From UBA4742 sp963785815 (lineage in GTDB: Bacteria; Actinomycetota; Acidimicrobiia; Acidimicrobiales; Acidimicrobilacustridaceae), in assembly GCA_963785815.1 (NCBI GenBank), contig CAWAWN010000001.1, positions 434,001-498,000 on the forward strand: a stretch of DNA of 64,000 nt, in the 5' to 3' direction. The position numbers were made by a program, and so were the translations under genes. Within the stretch, counting starts at the first letter, position 1. Each line of letters begins with the position of its first letter. Below, piece after piece: positions 9,141-18,041 of this stretch. Below the pieces are notes generated by a model. That model saw nothing but the letters and a program-made list of their open reading frames with translations. It was not told the DNA's origin and searched no databases.

Positions 9141-9629
9141 CTAAGACCGGTGGATGAGGTTCATGGTGGAGGTGAGGACGGGCTCGCCGGCCTGGTTACG
9201 GTAGGTGTCCTCCACCACCACGAAGGTCATGATCCGGTCGCCCGTCGGCTTCTCGTAGATGTCGCGCACGATGCCCTCGTAGGTGAGCACGTCGCCGGCC
9301 ACGATCGGCTGGTGGTAGGTGAACTCCTGCTCGCCGTGCAGCACCATCCCACCGCCGGCGTAGAGCTTGCCCATGACCTCGAACATGGGGTTGGTGGCCG
9401 GCTGCTCGGCGGTCTGCAGCTCCTCGAAGCGCCCCCAGTTCTGGATGGAGAACCCGAAGGTCGGCGGGGCCGGCACGTTGTCGAACCCGGCGGCCCGGGC
9501 CACCTCGGCGTTGGCGTAGACCGCCGACTCGTCGAGCACCGCCTTGGCGAAGTTGGCCAGCGGCCCGCGCTCCACCACCAGCGTGCCCCGACCGGTGGCC
9601 TGCCCGATGTACTCGCTGAAGTCGGCCAC
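9141..9629 (-). CDS. MaoC/FAS1-like hot-dog dehydratase
   Basis: 162 aa single hot-dog domain of the MaoC N-terminal (FAS1-like dehydratase) type. HGEQEFTYHQPIVAGDVLTYEG is the typical second-half motif of these (R)-specific hydratases and their non-catalytic partners, which hydrate enoyl-CoA or dehydrate hydroxyacyl-CoA. It is first in a likely operon with the amidohydrolase at 7819-9111. Translation appears to start at GTG 9629 (MADFSEYIGQ). The operator palindrome at 9673-9692 sits 43 bp upstream. These proteins often act as heterodimers, but no second hot-dog subunit lies beside it. Confidence 0.8.
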   Translation of the reverse strand: MADFSEYIGQATGRGTLVVERGPLANFAKAVLDESAVYANAEVARAAGFDNVPAPPTFGFSIQNWGRFEELQTAEQPATNPMFEVMGKLYAGGGMVLHGEQEFTYHQPIVAGDVLTYEGIVRDIYEKPTGDRIMTFVVVEDTYRNQAGEPVLTSTMNLIHRS

Positions 9630-9672
9630 GGCGCCGTCCCCCTCCGTCGTTGGTTATCCTGACGAATCCACT

Positions 9673-9692
9673 ACCTGACACGAGCGTCAGGT
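9673..9692. promoter_or_regulatory. Palindromic operator, copy 2
   Basis: Perfect ACCTGAC-ACGAGC-GTCAGGT in the divergent space between the MaoC-like gene (start 9629, minus) and the SDR (start 9754, plus). Both arms match copy 1 exactly and the spacer differs in two bases, so the arms are what is conserved. It could control both directions. Confidence 0.75.
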
Positions 9693-9753
9693 TTCCATTC
9701 AAGCACGGCCAGCGCCGCGGGGCGTCCGCACCGTTGGCCCAGGGGGAAACAGC

Positions 9754-10686
9754 ATGGGCATCGTCGAGGGCAAGGTCGCCATCGTCACCGGAGCGGGCCG
9801 GGGCGTCGGGCGGGGCGAGGCCATGGAGCTGGCCGCCCAGGGGGCCAAGGTGGTCGTGTGCGACCCGGGTCCCAGCTCGAAGGGCGAGGGCGCCGACAAC
9901 CGGCCGGCCGACGAGACGGTGGAGATCATCCGCGGCCGCGGCGGCGAGGCGGTGGCCGCCTACGAGGACATCTCCTCCTGGGACGGCGCCGAGCGTGCCG
10001 TCGGCGTGGCGGTCGACACCTACGGCGGGCTCGACGTGGTGGTGAACAACGCCGGCATCCTGCGCGACGCCCTCATCACCCGCATGACCGAGGCCGAGTG
10101 GGACAGCGTCATCGCCGTCCACCTCAAGGGCACCTTCAACATGACCCACCACGCCTGCGTGTACTGGTACGCCGAGTCCAAGGCCGAGCGCCAGCGTCGG
10201 GCCGCCATCGTGAACACCGTCAGCTCGGCCGGCCTCCAGGGCAACCAGGGCCAGGCCAACTACGGCGCGGCCAAGGCCGGCATCGCCGCCCTCACCGTCA
10301 TCACCGCGCTGGAAGGCGCCCGCTACGGCGTGCGGGCCAATGCCATCGCCCCCGGCGGGGCCACCCGCATGGTCAACGAGGCCATGCCCTCCATCCCGGT
10401 GCGCGAGGCCAACGAGGTGGCCGACGACGAGTTCGAGCAGCTCAACCCGGGCAACTCCGCCCCCATGGTGGCGTGGCTGGCCTCCGACGAGTCGTTGCTG
10501 GTGTCGGGCCAGGTGTTCCGGGCCGTGGGCCACGAGATCGCCCACTACCTGGGCTGGCACCTCGGCGCCAGCACGGCCAACACGGTCAAGGGCGAGCCCG
10601 TGAAGTGGGACCCCGCCCGCATCGGCACCGCCCTGGCGCGCAACGTCTTCGGCCTCCAGCCCGGTGGCCTCCAGATGAGGGGCTGA
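9754..10686 (+). CDS. Short-chain dehydrogenase (3-hydroxyacyl-CoA type SDR)
   Basis: 310 aa. The NAD(P) motif TGAGRGVG is at residues 12-19, NNAG follows at about 96, and the catalytic Ser (NTVSSAG, about 157), Tyr170 and Lys174 are all present. Size and sequence resemble the dehydrogenase domain of peroxisomal multifunctional enzyme 2/HSD17B4 homologues, which oxidise 3-hydroxyacyl-CoA in beta-oxidation. The gene lies across operator copy 2 from a MaoC-like hydratase, the usual partner activity. A GC-rich stem-loop spans its stop codon. The exact acyl substrate is not visible. Confidence 0.88.
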   Translation: MGIVEGKVAIVTGAGRGVGRGEAMELAAQGAKVVVCDPGPSSKGEGADNRPADETVEIIRGRGGEAVAAYEDISSWDGAERAVGVAVDTYGGLDVVVNNAGILRDALITRMTEAEWDSVIAVHLKGTFNMTHHACVYWYAESKAERQRRAAIVNTVSSAGLQGNQGQANYGAAKAGIAALTVITALEGARYGVRANAIAPGGATRMVNEAMPSIPVREANEVADDEFEQLNPGNSAPMVAWLASDESLLVSGQVFRAVGHEIAHYLGWHLGASTANTVKGEPVKWDPARIGTALARNVFGLQPGGLQMRG

Positions 10687-10698
10687 GCATCGAGCCCC
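10679..10698 (+). terminator. Stem-loop at the SDR 3' end
   Basis: GGGGCT (10679-10684) pairs perfectly with AGCCCC (10693-10698) around an 8-nt loop that contains the last base pair of the SDR stop. It lies between convergent genes. There is no T-run, as is common in high-GC actinobacteria, so this is only a candidate terminator. Confidence 0.35.
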
Positions 10699-10715
10699 GC
10701 CGCCCGCGCGCCGCG

Positions 10716-11408
10716 CTACGCCGCCAGCGGCTGGAAGAACCCGCGCTGCACCAGCCGGGCCAAGTCGTCGAGCAGCTGGTCCTGCTCGAAGCCCAGGTCG
10801 CGGCTGGTGATCACGTAGGCCAGCCGTTCGATCATGGCCAGCAGGGCATCGGCCCGCAGCTCGACGGTGCGGGCGTTGGCCCGGCTGACGCGGGTCGAAC
10901 GGCCCGGAGCCGAGGCCCGGGCGATGCTCTGGCGCAACGTGTCGGCGATGCGACCGAACGAGGCCGTGCCCAGTCGGGCCAGCCCCCGGTCCACCACCTG
11001 GTTCTCGGCCCAGGCCCGGATGACCACGCCGTAGCGGCGGTAGAACTCGAAGAACTCCCCCAGCCAGGCCCGCAGCACCTCGTGGCCGGCGGCGCCGTCC
11101 GGCACCTCCCCCAGCGAAGCGGCCAGCACCGCGGCCTCGTCCGCGCACTGCTCGGCCAGGGCCCGGAACAGGTCCTCCTTGTTGGCGAAGTAGAGGTAGA
11201 AGGTGCCATGGGAGACGCCCGCCAGCCGCACCACGTCGTCCACCCGGGCGGCGTGGAAGCCGTGCTCGGCCAGCGCCGGCACCGCCGCCTCCAGCAGCCG
11301 CGTGCGGGTGACCCGGCCCTGGCGGCGCAGGTTGCGCCCGTCGACCGACGCGCCACCCCCGCCGCCCGACCCGCTCACGCTCGTCTTGGTGGGTCGGCGG
11401 GCAGCCAC
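10716..11408 (-). CDS. TetR-family transcriptional regulator
   Basis: 230 aa. An N-terminal helix-turn-helix (about residues 33-80) shows the TetR signature GVSHGTFYLYFANKEDLFRAL. It follows an unusual Ser/Gly-rich, basic N-terminal tail (residues 1-30). The C-terminal ligand domain has no recognisable specificity. The GTG at 11408 is 20 bp from the divergent acyl-CoA ligase. It is the only classical one-component repressor in the window, so it is the nearest candidate to bind the ACCTGAC-N6-GTCAGGT palindromes. No copy of the palindrome lies in its own promoter, so autoregulation through that site is not supported. Confidence 0.9.
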   Translation of the reverse strand: MAARRPTKTSVSGSGGGGGASVDGRNLRRQGRVTRTRLLEAAVPALAEHGFHAARVDDVVRLAGVSHGTFYLYFANKEDLFRALAEQCADEAAVLAASLGEVPDGAAGHEVLRAWLGEFFEFYRRYGVVIRAWAENQVVDRGLARLGTASFGRIADTLRQSIARASAPGRSTRVSRANARTVELRADALLAMIERLAYVITSRDLGFEQDQLLDDLARLVQRGFFQPLAA

Positions 11409-11428
11409 GGCACGCTCCAGGAGCTCTG

Positions 11429-12870
11429 ATGCTCGACGTCGTCGTGCGCGAGGCCGCCGAGCGGTGGGGTGATGCTAGCTGCCTGGTCGCGCCCGCCGGG
11501 TGGTCCGTGAGCTTCCGGGACCTGGACGTGATCTCCGACGAGGTGGCCGCCGGCCTGGCGGCGCAGGGCGTGGTCGAGGGGGACGTGGTGGCCCTGTGCC
11601 TGCCCACCTGCCCCGACCACGTGGTGGCCTACGCCGCCTGCGCCAAGCTCGGCGCCATCACCGCCGGGGTGAACCCCCGCCTCACCGACCACGAGCGCGA
11701 CGCCGTGCTCGATCGGGCCCGTCCCGCGCTGGTGATCGGCGCGGAGGTGGCCGGCGACTCGGCCGCCAGCATGCTGGCGCCGTTGCGGGTGGCCGGCGCC
11801 ACCGTCGCGCCGATCGAGGCGGACCCCGACCGTCCCGTCGCCCTGGTGTTCACGTCGGGCACCACCGGGCTGCCCAAGGGGGCGGTGTTCGCCGGCCGCC
11901 AGCTCGCCTTCATCACCCAGGTGGACACCGGCGGCCGATGGGGTGGCGGCGGCGCCGGCCTGGGTGCCACCAGCCTGGCCCACCTCGGGCCCACCACCAA
12001 GCTGCCCGGCACCCTGATGCGGGGCGGCACCACCTACCTGGTCGAGCACTGGCGGGCGGGCGAGGCCCTGGCCATGACCGCCGAGCACCACATGCCGGCG
12101 CTGGCCGGCATCCCCACCCAGCTGGCGCTCATGCTCCACCACCCCGACTTCGCCGGCACCGACCTGTCCAGCGTCCGGGCCGTGATCATCGGCGGCGGCC
12201 CGGCCACCCCGGCGTTGATCGCCGAGATCCGTGAGCGGCTGGGCGCACCGGTGGCCGTGCGCTACGCCTGCACCGAGGCCGGCACCGGCGTGGGCACGTC
12301 GTTCACCGATCCGCCCACCGACGCCGAGGTGTCGGTGGGCCGACCCCACCCCGGCGTAGACCTGGCCCTGCGCCAGCTCGACACGGGCGTCGACGTGGCC
12401 TCGGGACAGGTGGGAGAGGTGTGCCTGCGCTCCGCGGCCGTGATGTCGGGGTACTGGCGCGATCCCGAGGCCACCGCCGCCGCCTTCTGGCCCGACGGCT
12501 TCGTGCGCACCGGCGACCTGGGCCACCTCGACGACCAGGGTCGGCTCCGCCTGGTCGGGCGGGCCAAGGAGATGTACGTCCGCGGTGGCTACAACGTCTA
12601 CCCCATGGAGGTGGAGGCCGTGCTGGCCGCCCACCCGGCCGTGGCCGAGGTGGCGGTGGTGGGCGTCGCCGACGACGTGATGGGCGAGATCGGTGTGGCG
12701 GTGGTGGCCCCCACCGACCCGGCCGCGCCCCGACCCTCGACGAGCTGCGCGCCCACGCCGCCCACCAGCTGGCCCACCACAAGCTGCCCGAACGCCTGCG
12801 TCTCGTCGAGCACCTGCCGCTGACGCCGATGGAGAAGGTCGACAAGCGGGCGCTCGCCGCCTCGCTCTAG
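11429..12870 (+). CDS. AMP-forming acyl-CoA synthetase, frameshifted near the C-terminus
   Basis: ANL-family adenylate-forming ligase that activates a fatty or aromatic acid to acyl-CoA. The ATP-binding P-loop TSGTTGLPKG is at residues 142-151. YACTEAGTG, GYWRDPEAT, RTGDLGHLD and VRGGYNVYPMEVE (hinge) follow in order. The open frame from ATG 11429 ends at 12823 with a nonsense tail. The true tail (PTLDELRAHAAHQLAHHKLP ending in the A10-like EKVDKRAL) is read in another frame up to TAG 12868-12870. The switch is around CCCC at 12728-12731 and fits one lost base. As sequenced, the product would lack the catalytic C-terminal lysine. It is divergent from the TetR gene and shares 4 bp with the convergent gene's end. 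Confidence 0.82.
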
Positions 12871-14273
12871 GTCGCGGACGGGGCCCGGGCCGCGGCCGAG
12901 CGCTGCCAGCGGGCGTACTCGGCGGCCAGCGCGCAGCTGGCCAGGCGGGTGCGGACGGTGTCGGTGCGGCTGGTCAGCACGACGGGGGCCCGGGCACCCA
13001 ACACGATGCCGGCGGCGTCGGCGCGGGCCAGGTAGGTGAGGTTCTTGTAGAGGATGTTGCCCGCCTCCAGGTCGGGCACCACCAGGATGTCGGCGTCGCC
13101 CGCCACCGTCGAGTCGATGTGCTTGGTCCGCGCCGCGGCCGGGCTGATGGCGTTGTCCATGGCCAGCGGGCCCTCGAGCAGGCCGCCGCGGATCTGCCCA
13201 CGGTCGGCCATCTTGCACAGGGCGGCGGCATCCAACGTCGAGGGCATGGCCGGGTTGACCACCTCCACCGCGCTCAGGATCGCCACCTTGGGCACCTCGA
13301 TCCGGATGGCGTGGCACAGCTCGATGGCGTTCTGGCAGATGTCGGCCTTCTCCGCCAGCGTCGGGGAGATGTTGATGGCGGCGTCGGTGATGAAGAGCGG
13401 CTTGGGGTAGGTGGGCACGTCGAACATGAACACGTGGCTCAGGCGCCGCGTGGTGCGCAGCCCGTGCGAGCGATCGAGCACGGCCCGCATGAGCTCGTCG
13501 GTGTGCAGGCTGCCCTTCATCAGCATCCGGGCGTGGCGGGCGTGCACGAGCGCCGTGGCGCGGGCGGCGGATGCTTCGGGCCCGGGGGCATCGATCACCT
13601 CGACACCCTCGAGATCCAGCCCGAGGTCGTCGGCCAGCCGGCGGATCACCTCCTCGGGACCCACCAGGATGGGCACGATCAACCCGGCGTCCCCCGCCTC
13701 GATGGCCGCGGTGAGAGCCAGTTCCTCGCACGGGTAGGCCACCGCCGTGGGTGTGGCGGGGTAGCCCCGGCTGGACCGGATGAGGGTCTCGTAGTGCTTG
13801 TGGTCGTGGAAGACCACATCCGGGGCCACCCCCCGACGCCCTTCCCGGTGCGACGACGGGGCGACGACCTCCGCCACCCCGCGGACCACGGTCTGGTTGC
13901 GCTGGTTGACGGCCACGCAGTCCAGGTCGACCCGCTTGTCCGACGGGTGCTTGGCCGCGACGGTGACGGTCATCGTCACCACGTCGCCCTCGTGGATCTC
14001 ACCGAGGAACTGGAGCGACTGGCTGCGGTAGACGGTGCCGGGACCGGGCAGCACGGTGGCCAGCACCGCGGGCACCAGCGCCGCCGCCCACCCGGCGTAG
14101 CCCACGCTGGTGGCCAGGTACCCGTCGCCCTGGCCGTCCTCGATGAGCAACCCGCGACCCATGGCCGAGACGAGGGCCACGTCCTCGGACCCGAGCTCGC
14201 GGGTGAGGCTCATGGCGTCGCCGACGACCAGTTCGTCGAAGGTGCGGTTGGCCGGCGCGGGGGGGTCGGCCAT
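12867..14273 (-). CDS. Bifunctional MaoC hydratase / phosphate acetyl(butyryl)transferase
   Basis: 468 aa. A hot-dog MaoC domain occupies about residues 8-140. A phosphotransacetylase/phosphotransbutyrylase domain covers about 155-460 (VPILVGPEEVIRRLADDLGL, MKGSLHTDELMRAVLDRSHGL, GLLEGPLAMDNAISPAAA, GADI-like core). The second domain swaps CoA for phosphate on short acyl-CoAs; the first hydrates enoyl-CoA. The same fusion is annotated in many bacteria as enoyl-CoA hydratase/phosphate acetyltransferase. No acetate or butyrate kinase lies nearby to use the acyl phosphate. Its 3' end overlaps the ligase by 4 bp, tail to tail. Confidence 0.87.
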   Translation of the reverse strand: MADPPAPANRTFDELVVGDAMSLTRELGSEDVALVSAMGRGLLIEDGQGDGYLATSVGYAGWAAALVPAVLATVLPGPGTVYRSQSLQFLGEIHEGDVVTMTVTVAAKHPSDKRVDLDCVAVNQRNQTVVRGVAEVVAPSSHREGRRGVAPDVVFHDHKHYETLIRSSRGYPATPTAVAYPCEELALTAAIEAGDAGLIVPILVGPEEVIRRLADDLGLDLEGVEVIDAPGPEASAARATALVHARHARMLMKGSLHTDELMRAVLDRSHGLRTTRRLSHVFMFDVPTYPKPLFITDAAINISPTLAEKADICQNAIELCHAIRIEVPKVAILSAVEVVNPAMPSTLDAAALCKMADRGQIRGGLLEGPLAMDNAISPAAARTKHIDSTVAGDADILVVPDLEAGNILYKNLTYLARADAAGIVLGARAPVVLTSRTDTVRTRLASCALAAEYARWQRSAAARAPSAT

Positions 14274-14306
14274 GGGGTGCGAGCCTAGCCAGGGCCGGCG
14301 TGCGCA

Positions 14307-16232
14307 TCAGCTCCCCAGGTGGGCCTGCACGAAGGTGAGGGTGGCATCGAGCTGGTCAGGGAGCAGGCCGAACCCGGTGGCGCAGGCGGTGGGGCTGGTC
14401 GCGCCGGTCGGGATCCCCACGTGGCCATCGCCGCTCCACAGCTCGACGGCCTGGGTGATGGGCGTGGTCTCGCAGGTCCCCGTCCCGGTGAAGTCGTTCG
14501 AGTTCACCGTGAACACGCTCGTGCCGGTGGCGGCCGGATCCGTCATCAGCGCGGGCGACGCCTGCTCCCAACGGCCGAAGCAGGTGTTGGCGGTGGGGGT
14601 CCAGGTGGTGGTCACGGGGTCATCGCAGCCGAGGTATGCGGCCCAGTCCTCGGGAGGGGTCGCGCCGGCGACCAGGCTGTACTGGCCCACGTCGCTGAAG
14701 GCGTCGACGGGACCGGAGTAGCCGACCACCACCCGCACCTCGGAGCCGGTCGAGATCAGGGGGGCGGCCAGCGCCGCCTCCTCGGCCAGGTTGGCGCCCG
14801 CCCCCTCACCCCACAGGACGATCTGGGCCGGATCCACCCCGTAGGTGGTCGCGTTGGCCTTGAGGTTGGCCACGCCGCTCAGCAGGTCGTACACCGGGTT
14901 CGGGAAGGTGGGCTGGGTGGCCGTGGCCAGCGGGTAGTTGACCGAGAAGACGACGTAGCCCTGCTGGGCCAGCGCCACCGCTGACGAGGCGACCTCGGCG
15001 TCGCACTTGTCGCCGCCGGTGAAGCCACCCCCGTGCACCAGCACGACGGCCGGGTGGGAGCCGCCGGCCGTGGGGCGATAGGCGTCGGCGTAGACCGGGT
15101 GGCCGAAGTCCGAGGCGTAGCCCACGTTGGCCGCGTAGGTGACGCCCGAGGCGCTCGGCGAGCAGGTCGAGGTGGGGGTGGTGATGGACACGCCGGTGAT
15201 CTTGGCCGGCAACGGGGCCGGCGTGGTCGGGCTCATCGGCGTGCCGGTCAGGTTCTGCTGGAAGAAGGACACGAGGTTGTCGATCATCGAGCCGGTCGCC
15301 GGGGCGTCGGCCCTGGCCTTCCAGTAGGCCAGGGCGTGCGCGCACGCGCCGGTGGTGATCAGCTTCACCGGTGCCCCTCGAGCGGCCAGGGCGTCCTGCA
15401 TCTGCACCGCGTTCTGCGGCTCCACGCTCTCGCAACCATCGGTGAAGTCCGTGCTGGTGGCCAGCAGGGTGGGCGGGTCGTCGTGGGCGGCCCAGGTGAC
15501 CGGGGAGATCTGGGCGTTGCCGGCCACGCACCCGAGGTCGGTGGTGTCGGCACAGCCCACGTAGTCGCTGCCGTCGTTGCCGACGTGGCCGGCGTTGGCC
15601 GGGTCGCGGTAGAACTCGTCGATGTAGTCGTAGCCGCCCGACCACCCCGACACCGCCTGCACCCGGGCCGCCGGATCGCCGCGCTGGGCCATGTAGGCGG
15701 CGTCCACGGCCACGTCGGAGCCGGCCGACCCGCCCCACAGGCCGATCTGGTTCGGGTCCACCCCGAAGGCCGCCGCGTTGGTGCGCACCCACTGCACGGC
15801 CAGCTCGACGTCCTGGGGCACGTCGCTCGAGGTGTGGACGGTGTCGCTGGCCAGGGGGTAGTCGACCGAGAACACGGCGAAGCCGTGTTGGGCCAGGTAG
15901 TCGCCCTGCTTCGTCCCCTCCTCGCACTTGCTGCCCGAGATGTGGCCGCCGCCGTGCACGTACACGATGGCCGGCAACCCGCCGCTGGCGGTCGAGGGCC
16001 TGCGCACGTCCAGGTAGAGGTCCTCGGCCTGGTCGACGTCGTGGCCGTAGAGCAGGTTGCCGTAGTAGGTGACCCCGGCGGCCACAGACGGGCAGCACTC
16101 GGGACCGGTCGAGCACGACCCGGCCGCCGGCAGCGAGGGTGCCGGACCCAGGATGGGCGGCTGGCAGGCGGCCAGCACCACCACGGCGATGGCGGCCACC
16201 CCCAGGACGAGCAGGCGACGAGAGGTGGTCAT
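14307..16232 (-). CDS. Lipoprotein with two tandem alpha/beta-hydrolase (carboxylesterase) domains
   Basis: 641 aa from ATG 16232; GTG 16241 is an alternative with a closer G-rich ribosome site. Lipobox VVVLAAC places the lipidated residue at Cys23, so it is anchored outside the membrane. Two homologous esterase domains follow. Domain 1 has the HGGG oxyanion motif (93-96) and nucleophile elbow GGSAG (167-171, Ser169). Domain 2 repeats HGGG (400-403), but its elbow reads GEGAG (475-479), with Gly477 where the Ser should be. Domain 1 is probably an active hormone-sensitive-lipase-like esterase; domain 2 is probably inactive. Several Cys pairs suggest disulfides. A 16-bp palindrome lies 39 bp upstream. 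Confidence 0.85.
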   Translation of the reverse strand: MTTSRRLLVLGVAAIAVVVLAACQPPILGPAPSLPAAGSCSTGPECCPSVAAGVTYYGNLLYGHDVDQAEDLYLDVRRPSTASGGLPAIVYVHGGGHISGSKCEEGTKQGDYLAQHGFAVFSVDYPLASDTVHTSSDVPQDVELAVQWVRTNAAAFGVDPNQIGLWGGSAGSDVAVDAAYMAQRGDPAARVQAVSGWSGGYDYIDEFYRDPANAGHVGNDGSDYVGCADTTDLGCVAGNAQISPVTWAAHDDPPTLLATSTDFTDGCESVEPQNAVQMQDALAARGAPVKLITTGACAHALAYWKARADAPATGSMIDNLVSFFQQNLTGTPMSPTTPAPLPAKITGVSITTPTSTCSPSASGVTYAANVGYASDFGHPVYADAYRPTAGGSHPAVVLVHGGGFTGGDKCDAEVASSAVALAQQGYVVFSVNYPLATATQPTFPNPVYDLLSGVANLKANATTYGVDPAQIVLWGEGAGANLAEEAALAAPLISTGSEVRVVVGYSGPVDAFSDVGQYSLVAGATPPEDWAAYLGCDDPVTTTWTPTANTCFGRWEQASPALMTDPAATGTSVFTVNSNDFTGTGTCETTPITQAVELWSGDGHVGIPTGATSPTACATGFGLLPDQLDATLTFVQAHLGS

Positions 16233-16270
16233 CGTGGTCACGGGTCCCCCCCAGCGGATTCGTGGTCGAC

Positions 16271-16286
16271 CGGATGCGTGCATCCG
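16271..16286. promoter_or_regulatory. Palindrome upstream of the esterase lipoprotein
   Basis: CGGATGC (16271-16277) and GCATCCG (16280-16286) form a perfect 7-bp inverted repeat around GT. It lies 39 bp before the lipoprotein ATG (16232, minus strand), where an operator would sit. It is unrelated to the ACCTGAC palindrome and is seen once here. No binding protein is apparent. Confidence 0.4.
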
Positions 16287-16347
16287 ATGGCAGGGCCAGT
16301 CTGGTCACGGTCGGCCATCGATCCGTGGCCTGGGGGTTAGGGAACGG

Positions 16348-17223
16348 TTAGGAGGTGCGCCGAGGCGGCGGCACCTGGTCGCCGTGGGTGTGGAACCCGA
16401 GCCACGCGGTCTGGTCGCCGCCGTGGTCCTGGCCCAGCCAGGCCCGCGTGGCCCGCTGGGACCGATCGATGAGCTCGTCGGTGTGGGAGAAGTCGATGGG
16501 TGACACGTCGAGGGGGCACAGCGGCGGCAGCACGTGCAGCTCGACCTGGTGCTGGTAGGCGGCCACCTCCAGGATCAACCGCTCCTGCACCAGCAGGCTG
16601 ACCGCCTGCATGGCCATGCCCAGCGCCGAACGCGGCGCCCGGTGCTGGTCGCAGGGGTAGCCGGTGGGCAGCACCCACAGCTCGGTGGCGCCCGCCGCCA
16701 CCGCGTGCGACAGCGGGGTGTTGTTGGTCACCCCGCCGTCGATCAGGGTGTGGCCGTCGACGATCACGGGTGGGAACACGCCGGGGATGGCCGCGCTGGC
16801 CAGCACGGCGGTGGCCGCGTCACCGTGGTCGAGCACCAGGTCGATGCCGGTGACGATGTCGGTGGCCACCACCAGCAGGGGCACCGGCGCGTCCTCCAGC
16901 CGGGTGAAGGTGAGGTGCCGGCGCAGCAGGTCGGCCAGGGCGTCCGAGGACACCAGGTGGTCGCTGCGCCCGAGCAGGCCGCGCAGACCGACCACCGGGT
17001 CGGCCGGGAACACGTCGTCGCGGTCGACCCCCCGCCAGATCTCGGCCAGCCGGCGCGCTCCGTCCAGGCCGGGCCGGCCCGCCACCCAGGCCGCGTTGAC
17101 GGCGCCCACCGACGTGCCGGCCACCAGCTCGGGCTCGATCCCTTCCTGGGCCAGGGCCAGCAGCATCCCCACCTGGACCGCGCCCAGGCTGCCGCCGCCG
17201 CTGAGCACGAAGGCTCGGGTCAC
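16348..17223 (-). CDS. Patatin-like phospholipase (RssA/NTE-type)
   Basis: 291 aa, GTG 17223 overlapping the stop of the SDR gene (GTGA). It carries the full patatin Ser-Asp dyad: glycine-rich oxyanion motif GGGSLG (9-14), nucleophile elbow GTSVG (Ser38) and DGG (Asp162). The family hydrolyses acyl esters of phospholipids or lysophospholipids at the inner membrane face. No signal peptide is seen. It is co-transcribed with the SDR at 17220-18011. A lipid-turnover role fits the neighbourhood, but the substrate is unknown. Confidence 0.88.
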   Translation of the reverse strand: MTRAFVLSGGGSLGAVQVGMLLALAQEGIEPELVAGTSVGAVNAAWVAGRPGLDGARRLAEIWRGVDRDDVFPADPVVGLRGLLGRSDHLVSSDALADLLRRHLTFTRLEDAPVPLLVVATDIVTGIDLVLDHGDAATAVLASAAIPGVFPPVIVDGHTLIDGGVTNNTPLSHAVAAGATELWVLPTGYPCDQHRAPRSALGMAMQAVSLLVQERLILEVAAYQHQVELHVLPPLCPLDVSPIDFSHTDELIDRSQRATRAWLGQDHGGDQTAWLGFHTHGDQVPPPRRTS

Positions 17224-18011
17224 AAGGGTTGGACGGGGATCGAGAAGCTCGGGTGCTCGGTGCCGCCGTCCACCTCGAAGACCTTCCCCGTGACCCAGGC
17301 CGAGGCCGGGGTGGCCAGGTAGACGGCGCAGGCGGCGACGTCGGTGACCTGGCCCACCCGGCGCATGGGGGTGTTCTCCTCGAGCTGGCGTCGAACGGAC
17401 TCGTCGGTCAGGACCGAGGCCAGGGCGTCGGTCTCGATGCCGCCCAGCTCGATGGCGTTGACCCGCACCTTGGGCGCCAGCTCGGGGGCCATCTCCCGGG
17501 TCATGAACGACAGGGCGGCCTTGGAGGTGCCGTAGGCGGTGAAGCCCTGCTGCACCATGCTGGCGGCGCGCGACGAGATGTTCACGATGGCCCCGCCGCC
17601 GGCCGTCTCGATCATGGGTGGCACCACCAGACGGGTGAGCAGGAAGGCCGAGGTCACGTTGAAGCGAAAAGCCGACTCGAAGGCACGCTCGCTGGTGCGC
17701 AGCAACGGCTGGGGCGGCCACCCGCCGGCGTTGTTGACCAGGATGTCGATGCGGCCGAACTCGGCCCGCGTGGCAGCCACCAGGGCCTCGAGCTGGGCGC
17801 GGTCGGTCACGTCGGTGGGCACGGCCAGGGCCCGGCGCCCGGTGGCGCGGACCTGCTCGGCCGTGGCCTCGATGTCGGCCGGCGTGCGGGCGGCGCACAC
17901 CACGTGGGCCCCCACCTCGGCCAGGGCCACGCTGATGCCGGCACCCACGCCGCGGCCGGCCCCGGTCACGATGGCTACCTTGTCGGGCACCTGGAACAGG
18001 TCGAGGATCAT
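17220..18011 (-). CDS. Short-chain dehydrogenase/reductase
   Basis: 263 aa classical SDR. The cofactor motif TGAGRGVG is at 16-23, NNAG at 93-96, the catalytic Ser at 146/147, Tyr160 and Lys164. The C-terminal ASAWVTGKVFEVDGGTEHP closes the fold as usual. AARTP after the second strand suggests NADP preference, which is an inference. It is divergent from the gene at 18042 by only 30 bp and overlaps the patatin gene by 4 bp. Substrate unknown. Confidence 0.87.
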   Translation of the reverse strand: MILDLFQVPDKVAIVTGAGRGVGAGISVALAEVGAHVVCAARTPADIEATAEQVRATGRRALAVPTDVTDRAQLEALVAATRAEFGRIDILVNNAGGWPPQPLLRTSERAFESAFRFNVTSAFLLTRLVVPPMIETAGGGAIVNISSRAASMVQQGFTAYGTSKAALSFMTREMAPELAPKVRVNAIELGGIETDALASVLTDESVRRQLEENTPMRRVGQVTDVAACAVYLATPASAWVTGKVFEVDGGTEHPSFSIPVQPL

Positions 18012-18041
18012 TCGGGAAACGTACAAGCGAGGGAGCGGTCG

